Shown: positions 1 through 9,340 of the stretch, piece by piece
How positions within the stretch are numbered: position 1 is the first letter of the stretch
How the letters are laid out: every line of letters starts with the position of its first letter
Source of the DNA: Gammaproteobacteria bacterium
GTDB lineage: Bacteria; Pseudomonadota; Gammaproteobacteria; Pseudomonadales; Pseudohongiellaceae
NCBI GenBank assembly: GCA_026709135.1
Contig: JAPOTO010000107.1
Coordinates: 1-33,389, forward strand
Direction: 5' to 3'
DNA length: 33,389 nucleotides
The notes under the pieces: generated by a model
What the model was told of the DNA's origin: nothing
What the model saw: only the letters and a program-made list of their open reading frames with translations
Database searches by the model: none
Translations under genes and position numbers: made by a program

Positions 1-4
1 CAAG

Positions 5-592
5 TCACTTCTTCAGCGAGCCGATGGCGTGGTTGACGAGGCTTTTGAGTTGGCGGGCGCTTTTGCCGTTGCGGGAGTTGACGCGGATGCCGTGGAGGGT
101 GTTCATCAGCACCTCGGCGGCGAGGTATTCGTTGACGCCTTTCTTCAGCCTGCCTTTGGCCTCGGCTTCGCGCAGCCGCTCGACGAGGGCCTTGCGCATC
201 CGGTTGAGGGAGGCGCGCAGCACGCGGCGGATTTCGCTGTCGTAGTTGATGTTCGAACACAGCGAGTTGACGATCAGGCAGCCGAGATTGCGCTGGGCGG
301 CCGGGGCGTTGACCGCGGCCACATCGAAAAACGCGGCGATCGACTCCCAGGGCCCCAGCTCGGGATTTTTCAGCGTGGCGGCGATCTGCCCGTTGAGCAT
401 CTCGTTGTAGTAACTGAAGACGATCTTGAAGAAGGTGTTCTTGTCGGTGAAGGAGTTGTAGAGCGTGCCGCGGTTGATATTGCAAACCGCGAGCAGCTTG
501 TTGACCGAACTCGCCTCGTAGCCTTCGCGCCAGAACTGCTCAAGCGCCCTGGACAAGACTTCCGCTTCGTTGTATTCGATCGGCCTCGCCAT
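5..592 (-). CDS. TetR/AcrR-family transcriptional regulator
   Basis: This encodes a 195-residue one-component repressor-type protein. The N-terminal 50 or so residues form the TetR DNA-binding domain: after MARPIEYNEAEVLSRAL comes a helix-turn-helix with the typical INRGTLYNSFTDKNTFF recognition segment. The C-terminal part carries a GCLIVNS stretch seen in many TetR proteins of the YcdC/AcuR type, where helices form the ligand pocket. The reading frame stays open 50 codons further upstream, but that part is low-complexity Pro/Arg-rich and lacks homology, so I start at the ATG at 592. It lies about 150 bp downstream of the amidase gene on the same strand. Its ligand and targets cannot be told from the sequence; self-regulation or control of a neighbour outside the window is possible. 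Confidence 0.85.
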   Translation of the reverse strand: MARPIEYNEAEVLSRALEQFWREGYEASSVNKLLAVCNINRGTLYNSFTDKNTFFKIVFSYYNEMLNGQIAATLKNPELGPWESIAAFFDVAAVNAPAAQRNLGCLIVNSLCSNINYDSEIRRVLRASLNRMRKALVERLREAEAKGRLKKGVNEYLAAEVLMNTLHGIRVNSRNGKSARQLKSLVNHAIGSLKK

Positions 593-742
593 CAGCGCCA
601 ACCAGCATCCATCAAGAGTTGATCCCTTCCCGGTTGATGGTAACACCACCGGCCGCCGCGCGGGCAATCGGGAGCCGGAAAGGGGCGGCCGCGGCGCCGG
701 GGCCGGGGATACCACGCGACCGCGCACGGAATGGCAAGGCAT

Positions 743-1594
743 TCAAATCAGGCGGAGGTGGTCGGCCACTGGCATTCTGCGGCGGATGGCGCGCAGGTGC
801 TGGAGATCGAATTCCGCCGTGGCGACCCCGGGGCCCTTGCCGAGTTCGGCGAGGATCCCTCCCCAGGGGTCGATAATCATCGAATGCCCCCAAGTCTCGC
901 GGTCGGGCCCGTGGCGGCCGCCCTGGGCGGCGGCGATGAGATAGCACTGGTTTTCGATTGCCCGGGCCCGCAACAGGCTCTCCCAGTGCGCGGCGCCGGT
1001 AACCGCGGTGAAGGCGGCGGGAACGGTGATGATCTCGGCGCCAAGGCGGAACAATTGCCGGTATAGTTCGGGAAAGCGCAGGTCGTAGCAGACCGAAAGC
1101 CCGAGCCTGCCCGCGGCGGTTTCCACGCAGACGACTTCCGAGCCGGCCTCGTAACTGAGTGATTCGGAATACCGCGCCTGCCGGTCCTCGACCACGACAT
1201 CGAATAGATGAATCTTGTCGTAGCGGGCGAGCAGCTCGCCGGCGGCGTCGTAAACCAGGCTGGCGGCGCGCACCCGGCCGTCGCCGATGAGGTGGCCGGC
1301 ATCGGCTTCGGCCGTGCCGGGGCGCGAGGACAGCGGCGCGGTGCCGCCAACGAGGACGATGCCGTGCCGCCTCGCCTGACCTGAGAGAAACGACTGGATC
1401 GGGCCGTCCGCCGCGCCTTCGCGCTCGCCATGGCTGCGCATCGGTTCGCCCTCGAGGGCGGCGAAAACTTCCGGCAGCAGCACGAGGCCGGCGCCGCGGG
1501 AGGCGGCCTCGGCGATCAGTTCGGCCGCAACAGCCAGATTTTCCCCGACATCGGGCCCGCTGACCATTTGCACCGCGGCCAGAACCGGTTTCAT
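743..1594 (-). CDS. Carbon-nitrogen hydrolase (nitrilase superfamily), deaminated-glutathione amidase-like
   Basis: This is a 283-residue cytosolic amidase of the nitrilase superfamily. The Glu-Lys-Cys catalytic triad is readable: E42 in LLPEVF, K127 in YDKIHLFDV and C169 in SVCYDLRFPELYR. The last motif is typical of the Nit1/YbeM group, whose characterised members hydrolyse deaminated glutathione, a toxic transaminase side product. The length matches that group. The gene begins 3 bp after the yhdP stop, with a GAGG ribosome-binding site lying in the end of yhdP, so the two are probably co-transcribed. In many gammaproteobacteria the same gene sits between yhdP and tldD; here tldD is absent and a TetR gene follows. 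The superfamily call is firm, while the substrate is inferred from motif and context. Confidence 0.9.
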   Translation of the reverse strand: MKPVLAAVQMVSGPDVGENLAVAAELIAEAASRGAGLVLLPEVFAALEGEPMRSHGEREGAADGPIQSFLSGQARRHGIVLVGGTAPLSSRPGTAEADAGHLIGDGRVRAASLVYDAAGELLARYDKIHLFDVVVEDRQARYSESLSYEAGSEVVCVETAAGRLGLSVCYDLRFPELYRQLFRLGAEIITVPAAFTAVTGAAHWESLLRARAIENQCYLIAAAQGGRHGPDRETWGHSMIIDPWGGILAELGKGPGVATAEFDLQHLRAIRRRMPVADHLRLI

Positions 1595-1597
1595 CGG

Positions 1598-4500
1598 TCA
1601 ATCCTCGCCGGGCGCGCCGAAGGCCTGCTTGAACTCCGGCTCAAGGCCTTCCCAGGGGCCTTCGAGTGTGTAGACGGCGCTGGTGAGGCTGTCGACCTGG
1701 TCGCCGAAAATCTGGTCGAACAGGTAGGCGCCGAGGGCCAGCGGCAGATTGCCGGTGATCAGGCCAATCCAAGGGATGTTGTCGCTCACCGGCAGGGTGA
1801 CGTACATCTCGCCGGCAATCGTCTCATCGCGGAAATCGACTTCGCCGGTGATTTGGTACAGGCTCGACGGGCCGGAAATCACCAGTTGGTCCTCAATCCG
1901 GGCGAGGCCGTTTTCCATGTCGAGCCGGCCGGTGATTTCATCGAAGGCCAAGCCCCGCCGCAGCAAGTCGTCGCTCAGGCGCAGGCGGCGCATGATGGCG
2001 TCGAGATTGATGATGCTGATCAGCTTCAAGGTGCCGCCACCGGCGGTGGTTTCCAGAAAACGGCCGTTTTCAATCCGCATGCCGATACCGCCGCTCAAAT
2101 GCCGGGCGCGGAAAAAAACCGGGGTCCCCGGCCAGCGCACGTCGGCTTCAAACCCCGCGCTCTCGCTTTCCACGCTCGCGGCGAAACCGCTGTCGAGCAG
2201 GAACACGGCGATGTCACCGGCCAGCACGCGGCCGCGGAAACGGGTGGCATGCCCGCGCCCGTCGTAGTCCCAGCGCATGCCGGGAACCGGCGGCGGCTGC
2301 GAATCTCCGGCATTCGCCGCGGTCATGCGAAAGCCGCGGAAATCGAAACCGAGATCCGCGAAATCGGCGCCATCGGCATCGGGTTCCAAGCTGAAACGCC
2401 AGCCGCCCCAGGGTGTGTCGCCGATGCGGACCTCGTTGATGGAAACCCGCGTCCGCGGCAACTTCCGCGGGTCAACCCGGGCCAGCAGATCCACGTCCGG
2501 CGCCTCGCCGGCCCCGCCGAGCCCCGCCGCCGCCGGCGTCTTTGGGCCTTGGAACCGCAGATAGTCGAGATCGATCAGCAATGGCTCATTCCCGGCCAGC
2601 GGAACCACCACGGACCCCTGGGCAGAATCGCCAGACACTACCGCGCGCAAGCCATCGGCGACGGGTTCCACTTCCATCCGCACATCCGCAAGTGTCTGGC
2701 CGTAGACATCAATCTCGCCAACATCAAGCGAAACACTGGCTAGGGCCTCCCGCAATCCCGCCGGAGACGGCGACGCCGCCCGCAGACCCGCAAACAGACT
2801 GGACCATTCCTCGAGCGCAAGCCGGTCAATGCCGCCATACACCGCCACGCCGCGGCTTGCCTCGGCTTCCACGCGGCGGCGGCCCGGGCTGCCCACCCGC
2901 ATCCAGCCCCGCTGGGCCGCGTCAGCGGACGATTCGAGATCAAACCGCAATCTGCCGCCCAAGCCGCCGGTGATGCGCTGCCGGTCATCGGCCCGATCGA
3001 TTTGCAGGGTCAGCGGCAACGGCTCGCCGGCCTGTTTGGCGAAAGGTTCCGGCAAGTCCAGGAACAATCCGGCCAGGTCGGAGGCGAGCCGCAGCGAGCT
3101 TGCCCCGGTGCCGTCCTGCCCGATGTGCAACTCGGCGGCGTAGAGGAAGGAGCCCCGGGCATTGTCGAGCAAGCCCCGCACTAAGGCGCTTTGCCGCGGC
3201 CATTGCCGCAGTTCCCGCCGCTCCGCCCGGCCCTTGGCAACCACCACGATCTGCTCCATATCGCCGGACGGGCCCCGGCTCGACACTTCGATTCCGGCAT
3301 CGCCGCCGAAGGCTTTGGCGGTGAAATCACCGCGTTCGATGCCGCTTGCGGTGTCGAAAACCAATGCGCCGTTGAGGCCGGAAAGCGCCAGATCGTACTG
3401 GGCCACCCACAAATCGCTGTCATCGAGGGCAAAATCCAGCCGGAGCCGGGTTTCCGACGCGGCTTGGCCAAGCGGCATTTCGAGGGCGAACCCACCCTGT
3501 GTTTGCCCATCAATGCGCCAGTCGGCCGAGGCGGCGCGCAGGCCGGCGGCGGCCGGGCTGGCATGGAGCCAGGCGAGACCATCCGCGGCGGCGCCGGCCA
3601 CGCGCCCGGACACGGACAGCACGCTGGCGCCGGAATCGTCCGGCCGCAGACCGCCCCGGACCAAGCTGGAGGCAAGCCCGCGGCTGTTGGCGTCTTCCAT
3701 CAAGACATCGATGGCGTTGTCGTCGGAAAGCACCAAAGCCCGGCTGCTGGCGACTTCCGGCCATTCTGGGTCGAAGCGCAGATTGCCGTCGAGCCATTGA
3801 TGGAAACTCTGGAAAGTCCGGCTCAGCCGGTCGGCGCCGCGCACTGTGGAGCCGCGGTAGATCCCGCCGCTGTTGCGGAGTTCGCCGGCGGCGAGGGCGC
3901 CGTCGAGAAAGGCCATGCCATCGCGCAGCCCGCCGGTGATTCCCGGCCCGTCGGGCAGGAAAGGCCCGCTTTCGGCCGCTTCCATCCGCAGCACGCCGAC
4001 GAGCAGTTCGAGCTCGTTCTCGCGTTCGCCATCGGGCCGCTGGTCGAGTTCCGAGGTGAACCGCACCCGGCTGTCGACGCCGGCGGACCGACCCACGAGC
4101 ACGCTGCTGCCGAGCCGCAGGTTCAGGCCGTCGCTGTAGTCGAAGTCGAACGCCAGGCTGCCGTTCATCTCATCAAAAGCCCAAGTGGCGCTGTATACCC
4201 GCGGGATGTTCATGGTGAAGTCGCCGGAGTCGATCTCCACCAGGCCGGAAGCGCGGGCCGCGGCGAGGTCGGCGGAAACTTCGAGGTAGCCGGTCAAGCC
4301 CGACATCGCGGGGGCATTCCGCAGCGAGGCGATGGCGACACCGTCGATATTCGCCTGGAGGCCGAGTTCCCGGCCGCCGGTCTCATCCAAGCGGGCGTTG
4401 AGCGCGAGATTTTCCATCATGCCGGCCGGGCGCGCCTGTTCGAGCGCATCCCGCGCCGCTTCCGGCAACAGATCGAAAGCCGATGCCAGCGCGGCGAGAA

Positions 4501-5617
4501 TCGCTAGGTCGGCGCGCCCGGCGCGCAGGCTCAGCGATGACTCGGGCACATGGCGCAGATACAGATCCCCCGGCGGCCATTGCGCGCCAGCATGGCTGAA
4601 GCGAAGCCCGGCGAAGGAATAGCTCGTGGCCTCCCCATCGACCCGCGCCTCGAGCGCGCCGCCGAGCTCGGTCAGCATGACCGGGGCGCCTGCGGCAGTG
4701 CGCAGCGCGAGGGCGTCGAATCGCGCGTCGGCGACGACCCGGCGCACCGCGCCGCGCTCGAAATCGATCCACATGTCGCCGCCGCCGGCGAGTGTCTCGA
4801 CGCGGTATCCGGCGATTTCCTGGCCACCAAGCAGATAGGAATAGTCGCCCGCCGGCACCGCGGCGTGCAAACTGCCGCTGATGGCCGACAAATTGCCGCC
4901 GCGCACTTCCAGCGACAGCGCAAGCCGCCGGTTCTGGCCTTCGGGATTGATATCGACATGCAGAAAGTGGTTGCCGTTGCGGTTTTGAATCCTCGCGGCG
5001 CCGTCGATGAAGCGCAGACGCTCGCCGGAGCGCGTGCGCACATTGACCACAACCTCGCGCAAATCGAGTTGCGAGACATCGAGGAGGGCCCGATACACGG
5101 TATCCGGGTCGACACCCCCGCCGGAGGGCATGGCGATATCCCCGAGCAGCCAGGCGCCGTCGGCGGTCTGGGAAAGTTCGAGTTCAAGCCGCTCGACGAC
5201 GAATTCCGCAAGCACCCAGCGGCGCTGCACGATGCTGCGGATCATGTCGACCGCGACCCGGCCGCGGTCGAAATCGAGCGCCCCGGCCCGGTCTCCCGCC
5301 GGATCGGACCCCGGCGCCATGAGCATCGAAAGACCGTTGACTTCGATGACGGGATTGAATCCGCTGAATCCACCCCGCAGCGACTCCACCCGAACCGGAA
5401 CGCCGGTGATCGCCTCGATCTGATCCTCAAAGAACCCGGTGTAGTTGGCGATGGCGGGCATGAACTGCCTGCCCACGCTGACATAGGCCGCGAGCAGGAC
5501 CGCGGCGAGCAGCAGGGCCAGGACGGCGTGCCAACGAAGCCGCCGGCCGATCGTCCGCGGGTGGCCCGGCTTGCCGGGTGGCTTGCTGGCTTGGCCGCTG
5601 GCTTGGCTGGGGCTCAT
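1598..5617 (-). CDS. yhdP: YhdP family protein (AsmA-like, TIGR02099), envelope phospholipid transport
   Basis: This encodes a 1339-residue AsmA-like protein. A short basic, Gly/Pro/Lys-rich N-terminus is followed by one transmembrane segment at about residues 28-48, then a very long periplasmic region of repeating beta-strand character (DUF3971 and AsmA_2 regions). The C-terminus has the conserved block ending near WIGLITGNLPLALGAYLFDQ and LEGPWEGLEPEF. E. coli YhdP, of similar length, works redundantly with TamB and YdbH in moving phospholipids between inner and outer membranes as a bridge-like tube. The frame continues upstream into mreD, but the ATG at 5617 overlaps the mreD stop as ATGA and precedes the expected N-terminus. 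The rng and maf genes often found between mreD and yhdP are missing, so yhdP is directly coupled to the rod-shape genes here. Confidence 0.93.
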   Translation of the reverse strand: MSPSQASGQASKPPGKPGHPRTIGRRLRWHAVLALLLAAVLLAAYVSVGRQFMPAIANYTGFFEDQIEAITGVPVRVESLRGGFSGFNPVIEVNGLSMLMAPGSDPAGDRAGALDFDRGRVAVDMIRSIVQRRWVLAEFVVERLELELSQTADGAWLLGDIAMPSGGGVDPDTVYRALLDVSQLDLREVVVNVRTRSGERLRFIDGAARIQNRNGNHFLHVDINPEGQNRRLALSLEVRGGNLSAISGSLHAAVPAGDYSYLLGGQEIAGYRVETLAGGGDMWIDFERGAVRRVVADARFDALALRTAAGAPVMLTELGGALEARVDGEATSYSFAGLRFSHAGAQWPPGDLYLRHVPESSLSLRAGRADLAILAALASAFDLLPEAARDALEQARPAGMMENLALNARLDETGGRELGLQANIDGVAIASLRNAPAMSGLTGYLEVSADLAAARASGLVEIDSGDFTMNIPRVYSATWAFDEMNGSLAFDFDYSDGLNLRLGSSVLVGRSAGVDSRVRFTSELDQRPDGERENELELLVGVLRMEAAESGPFLPDGPGITGGLRDGMAFLDGALAAGELRNSGGIYRGSTVRGADRLSRTFQSFHQWLDGNLRFDPEWPEVASSRALVLSDDNAIDVLMEDANSRGLASSLVRGGLRPDDSGASVLSVSGRVAGAAADGLAWLHASPAAAGLRAASADWRIDGQTQGGFALEMPLGQAASETRLRLDFALDDSDLWVAQYDLALSGLNGALVFDTASGIERGDFTAKAFGGDAGIEVSSRGPSGDMEQIVVVAKGRAERRELRQWPRQSALVRGLLDNARGSFLYAAELHIGQDGTGASSLRLASDLAGLFLDLPEPFAKQAGEPLPLTLQIDRADDRQRITGGLGGRLRFDLESSADAAQRGWMRVGSPGRRRVEAEASRGVAVYGGIDRLALEEWSSLFAGLRAASPSPAGLREALASVSLDVGEIDVYGQTLADVRMEVEPVADGLRAVVSGDSAQGSVVVPLAGNEPLLIDLDYLRFQGPKTPAAAGLGGAGEAPDVDLLARVDPRKLPRTRVSINEVRIGDTPWGGWRFSLEPDADGADFADLGFDFRGFRMTAANAGDSQPPPVPGMRWDYDGRGHATRFRGRVLAGDIAVFLLDSGFAASVESESAGFEADVRWPGTPVFFRARHLSGGIGMRIENGRFLETTAGGGTLKLISIINLDAIMRRLRLSDDLLRRGLAFDEITGRLDMENGLARIEDQLVISGPSSLYQITGEVDFRDETIAGEMYVTLPVSDNIPWIGLITGNLPLALGAYLFDQIFGDQVDSLTSAVYTLEGPWEGLEPEFKQAFGAPGED

Positions 5618-6105
5618 CGGTTGATGTCCAGCGAGCGGACGAGTCCGCCAAGCAGCATCCAGGCGAAGGGCCAAAGCAGCGCGCTGCTCACGGCCGGCGC
5701 GAGGAAAATCATGCTGGCGCCCCGGGGCAGATCGAACAGGATTTGCAGCCACTGGAGCAGCAGCAACTGCAGGCCGATGATGACCAGCAAGACGCTGGCC
5801 TGCTGGAAAACCGCATACAACCGCAGCCGCAGCCGCAGCCGCAGCGTCAGGTAGGCCACCAGCGCGAGACCCAGGGCATGGAGGCCGAACAGCGAGCCGG
5901 TCAGGGCATCGAGCAGGATGCCCATGAGCCAGGCGACGCCGATGCCCACCCGCTCGGGATGGTTGATCACCCAAAAGACCAGCACCAGGGCAACCCATTC
6001 GGGCCGATAGTACAGCGCCCACTCCGGCACCGGCACGATCGCGAGCAGGGCGGCGGCGATGAAGGTCAGGGCGATCAGGCTGTTGAGCAGCGCGGGGCTG
6101 GCCAT
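5614..6105 (-). CDS. mreD: Rod shape-determining protein MreD
   Basis: This encodes a 163-residue inner-membrane protein with about five or six hydrophobic segments, the usual size and topology for MreD. MreD belongs to the elongasome with MreB, MreC, RodA and PBP2 and helps position lateral wall synthesis. The frame is open 40 codons upstream, but those codons overlap mreC and encode a Cys/Arg-rich shadow, so the ATG at 6105 (MASPALLNSL), 10 bp after the mreC stop, is the likely start. The ribosome-binding site is weak, suggesting coupling to mreC. A loop at residues 87-97 reads TLRLRLRLRLY, encoded by four perfect copies of a hexamer. The stop overlaps the yhdP start by four bases. Confidence 0.92.
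   Translation of the reverse strand: MASPALLNSLIALTFIAAALLAIVPVPEWALYYRPEWVALVLVFWVINHPERVGIGVAWLMGILLDALTGSLFGLHALGLALVAYLTLRLRLRLRLYAVFQQASVLLVIIGLQLLLLQWLQILFDLPRGASMIFLAPAVSSALLWPFAWMLLGGLVRSLDINR
5821..5844. repeat. Hexanucleotide tandem repeat (CCGCAG)x4 inside mreD
   Basis: Four perfect head-to-tail copies of CCGCAG lie within mreD and encode alternating Leu-Arg in a cytoplasmic or membrane-edge loop. Changes in copy number would add or remove Leu-Arg pairs without breaking the frame. A Leu/Arg-rich loop is common at this place in MreD; the exact repetition is what stands out. Confidence 0.85.
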
Positions 6106-6115
6106 CGGCGGCGAC

Positions 6116-7024
6116 TCAGTTGGCGGAGTTGACCGACGCCAGGCCCGATTCCCCGTCGCCGCCGCCGGCATCCTCCTCCGCCGCGGCATAGTCCGGCCCG
6201 GTCGCGTCGAGCACGAGCATGACATGCCGGGTGCTGGAAAACTGCGCCTTGGGCCTCGCCCTGATCGTCGCGTAGGGTTGGCCGGGACTGTGGGTCACGC
6301 TGACGACTTCGGCGACTGGATAGTTCTTGGGATAAACCAGGCCCATGCCGGAACTGATCAAGCTGTCGCCAACCTGGATGTCCTGGTTGGGAACGACGAA
6401 TTCAAGCTCGAGGTCGGTGCCGCTGTTCTGGCCTCCCCGGGCCAGGGCCCGTTCGCCGTTGCGGCTCACTTCCACCGGCGTCACATGGCTGGCGTCGCTG
6501 ATCAACAACACCCAGCTCGAAAAAGGCATGACCTGGACGACCTGCCCCATCAGGCCGTTGGCCTCGAGCACGGCCTGGCCTTCGAGAACGCCGTGGTTGC
6601 CGCCCTTGTTGATCAGGATGCGCCGGGAGTACGGGTCGGGTGAAACGTTGATGATTTCCGCCGGCAGCACTTCCTGCTCGAGCATGTCCACCGCGTTCTG
6701 CAGCGCGAGCAGGCGGTTGTTTTCCACGCTCAGGCTTTCGGCGAGCAACAGGCGTTGCCGGGACAGCAGCAATTCCTCGCGCAGCTTGGCGTTCTCCTCA
6801 ATGAGGTCGGCCCGGTTGACGAAGATGTCGCTGAACGAACTGCCGATGCGGGCCGGCGTGTCGGCCAGCCAATGGAAGGGCGCGGCGATCAGGCCGAGCG
6901 CCTGGCGCGCGTGCTCCATGTACCCGAACCGCTGGTCGGCGATCATCAACAGCGCCGACAACAGCACGAACAGGACGATCCGGTACTCCAGCCCGGGGTT
7001 TCTGGCAAAGGCGGCGGTCTCGAT
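6116..7024 (-). CDS. mreC: Rod shape-determining protein MreC (probable non-standard start)
   Basis: MreC is a bitopic inner-membrane protein whose periplasmic coiled coil and beta domains scaffold the elongasome. Here one sees a membrane anchor (YRIVLFVLLSALLMIADQRF), a coiled-coil region rich in Leu/Glu/Arg, and the beta-rich domain containing RRILINKGGNHGVLEGQAV and NGLMGQVV, which are family hallmarks. The first standard start codon in frame is a GTG at 6967, but it falls inside the anchor and would delete half of it. The frame is open to 7078 and contains only ATT, ATC and CTG as near-start codons. An ATC at 7024 gives an N-terminus (ETAAFARNPGLEYR) matching the usual short MreC cytoplasmic tail and is preceded at 9 nt by GAGAGG. 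I place the start there tentatively; a sequencing error converting ATG to ATC is possible. Confidence 0.85.
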   Translation of the reverse strand: METAAFARNPGLEYRIVLFVLLSALLMIADQRFGYMEHARQALGLIAAPFHWLADTPARIGSSFSDIFVNRADLIEENAKLREELLLSRQRLLLAESLSVENNRLLALQNAVDMLEQEVLPAEIINVSPDPYSRRILINKGGNHGVLEGQAVLEANGLMGQVVQVMPFSSWVLLISDASHVTPVEVSRNGERALARGGQNSGTDLELEFVVPNQDIQVGDSLISSGMGLVYPKNYPVAEVVSVTHSPGQPYATIRARPKAQFSSTRHVMLVLDATGPDYAAAEEDAGGGDGESGLASVNSAN

Positions 7025-7169
7025 TTCGGCAATCCTCTCGCTTGCTGGGCTTCCCTTCCCGGCCAGGCCCCGACTGGTTCAGGGCCGACTGCGCTGGAAA
7101 CAGCACCCACCCGCGCAAGTCTAAACCCTTGGGGGGCGCAATCCAAGAATACGGAAGCCCGGGGCCCCG

Positions 7170-8225
<1,056 letters not shown>

Positions 8226-8341
8226 TTACCGTTTCGGCGCGACAGTGGTGACGGGCCCCGAACCCGCCCTCGCCGGAAGTGCGGAGATTATGAAGCCTTT
8301 TGCGCAAATCTTCCATCACGCCGGCGGTCGAGAGCGCCGGC

Positions 8342-8863
8342 TCAGCGCCGCAATCTGGCGATCGCGCCGCGAACCAGGGCCGCGAGCAGCAAACCGGCGC
8401 CGAGAATTTGATACACGCTGCCGAGGTAGCCCTTGACGATGGTGAATGTCGAAGCCCAGGCCACCTGCGCCGCCCCAACTTCGGGGTAGCGCAGCAGCAT
8501 CGCGATGATCTGCGCGTTTTCGAGCAGGTCCCAGGCACCGGCGAGAACCGGGATGTAGGCCAGCACCCAGGTTCCCTCGGTCAGGCGGAACCGGTAGATC
8601 AAGCCAGCGAAGAAGGTGACGTAGGTGATGGGGAACAGCGTGTCGAGCACCGCGCTCGCCCAAGCGTAGGTTACTCTGCCGTCCGCCCCGTAAACCTCCA
8701 TCTGCGCCAAGGCTTCCCCGTGGGTGTATCCGCCGGCCTTCATGTCGAACAGCTCGCCTTCGATGGGAATGTTGGGGAAGACCAGAAACAGAAACAGCAA
8801 GGTGCCGATGAAAGTCGCCGCGAGGACGCCGCCACGCCCGGCGAAAGCGAAATAGTTTCTCAT
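8342..8863 (-). CDS. Small four-helix membrane protein of unknown function
   Basis: This encodes a 173-residue inner-membrane protein that I do not recognise. Four hydrophobic segments are visible: about residues 10-32 (GVLAATFIGTLLFLFLVF), 66-90 (LDTLFPITYVTFFAGLIY), 98-121 (WVLAYIPVLAGAWDLLENAQ) and 138-167. Between the first two lies a polar extracytoplasmic loop of about 35 residues containing MKAGGYTHGEALAQM. The frame is open 17 codons further upstream, but the ATG at 8863 has a strong GGGAGAGG ribosome-binding site at the right distance. The gene stands between mreB and gatC, which are divergent neighbours in many gammaproteobacteria, so it looks like an insertion at that junction. It is transcribed toward mreB. 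GC content and codon use resemble the surrounding core genes. Confidence 0.75.
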   Translation of the reverse strand: MRNYFAFAGRGGVLAATFIGTLLFLFLVFPNIPIEGELFDMKAGGYTHGEALAQMEVYGADGRVTYAWASAVLDTLFPITYVTFFAGLIYRFRLTEGTWVLAYIPVLAGAWDLLENAQIIAMLLRYPEVGAAQVAWASTFTIVKGYLGSVYQILGAGLLLAALVRGAIARLRR

Positions 8864-9039
8864 TTTTTTCCTCTCCCCCGTCTCGGGAAACAGCTTGAAT
8901 GTATTGGAAGTCAAGTGTTGACCAATGTCAAACCAGAGCGGTCAAACCGGGGCTGGATAACGGAAACCTGGGGTATAATCCCGGCCAGCCCGGCCACGCA
9001 TTCCGCGCCTCCCACGCATAGCAAACAGCCTCGCTCATT
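8864..9039. promoter_or_regulatory. Divergent promoter region between the membrane-protein gene and gatCAB
   Basis: A perfect TATAAT lies at 8974-8979 on the plus strand, about 61 nt before the gatC start, and is a likely -10 element for gatCAB; no strong -35 is visible. On the minus strand the motif TTGAC occurs three times (8942-8946, 8928-8932 and 8911-8915), one being a perfect TTGACA, as possible -35 elements for the membrane-protein gene. The octamer GTCAAACC is repeated at 8927-8934 and 8941-8948, and TTGAC-caat-GTCAA forms a small dyad at 8919-8932. These could be operator sites, but this is unproven. Confidence 0.45.
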
Positions 9040-9321
9040 GTGGACAAATCCGAAATCGACAAGATCGCCACGCTGGCGCGGCTGCGGGTCAGCCCCGCCG
9101 AAGCCGACGAGGTGGCAACGCGAATCGGCGGGATACTCACGCTAATCGACCAGATGCAATCGGTTGACACCGCCGGGGTCGAGCCGCTCGCGCATCCGCT
9201 GGACGCCGTTCAGCGCCTGCGCGCCGACGAAGTCACCGAAACCGACCGCAGGGACGAGTTGCTCGCGCTGGCCCCTTCGAGCCGGGACGGCCTGTTCCTC
9301 GTTCCCAAAGTCATCGAATAG
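9040..9321 (+). CDS. gatC: Asp-tRNA(Asn)/Glu-tRNA(Gln) amidotransferase subunit C
   Basis: GatC (93 residues) is the small subunit that clasps GatA and GatB in the heterotrimeric amidotransferase that converts misacylated Glu-tRNA(Gln) or Asp-tRNA(Asn). The sequence matches the family throughout: [16 protein letters not shown] at the start, the central [19 protein letters not shown] belt, and a C-terminal FLVPKVIE. The start is a GTG at 9040, and no clear ribosome-binding site precedes it. It is followed after 19 bp by gatA. Confidence 0.95.
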   Translation: MDKSEIDKIATLARLRVSPAEADEVATRIGGILTLIDQMQSVDTAGVEPLAHPLDAVQRLRADEVTETDRRDELLALAPSSRDGLFLVPKVIE

Positions 9322-9340
9322 CGCGGCCGGCGGAACCCCG

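Noticed and set aside
1430..2743. Long plus-strand open frame opposite yhdP and the amidase gene, and many similar long frames opposite the dcw genes.
   Set aside because: These are antisense shadows produced by high GC at third codon positions; they have His/Gly/Ala/Arg-rich low-complexity composition and no family motifs.
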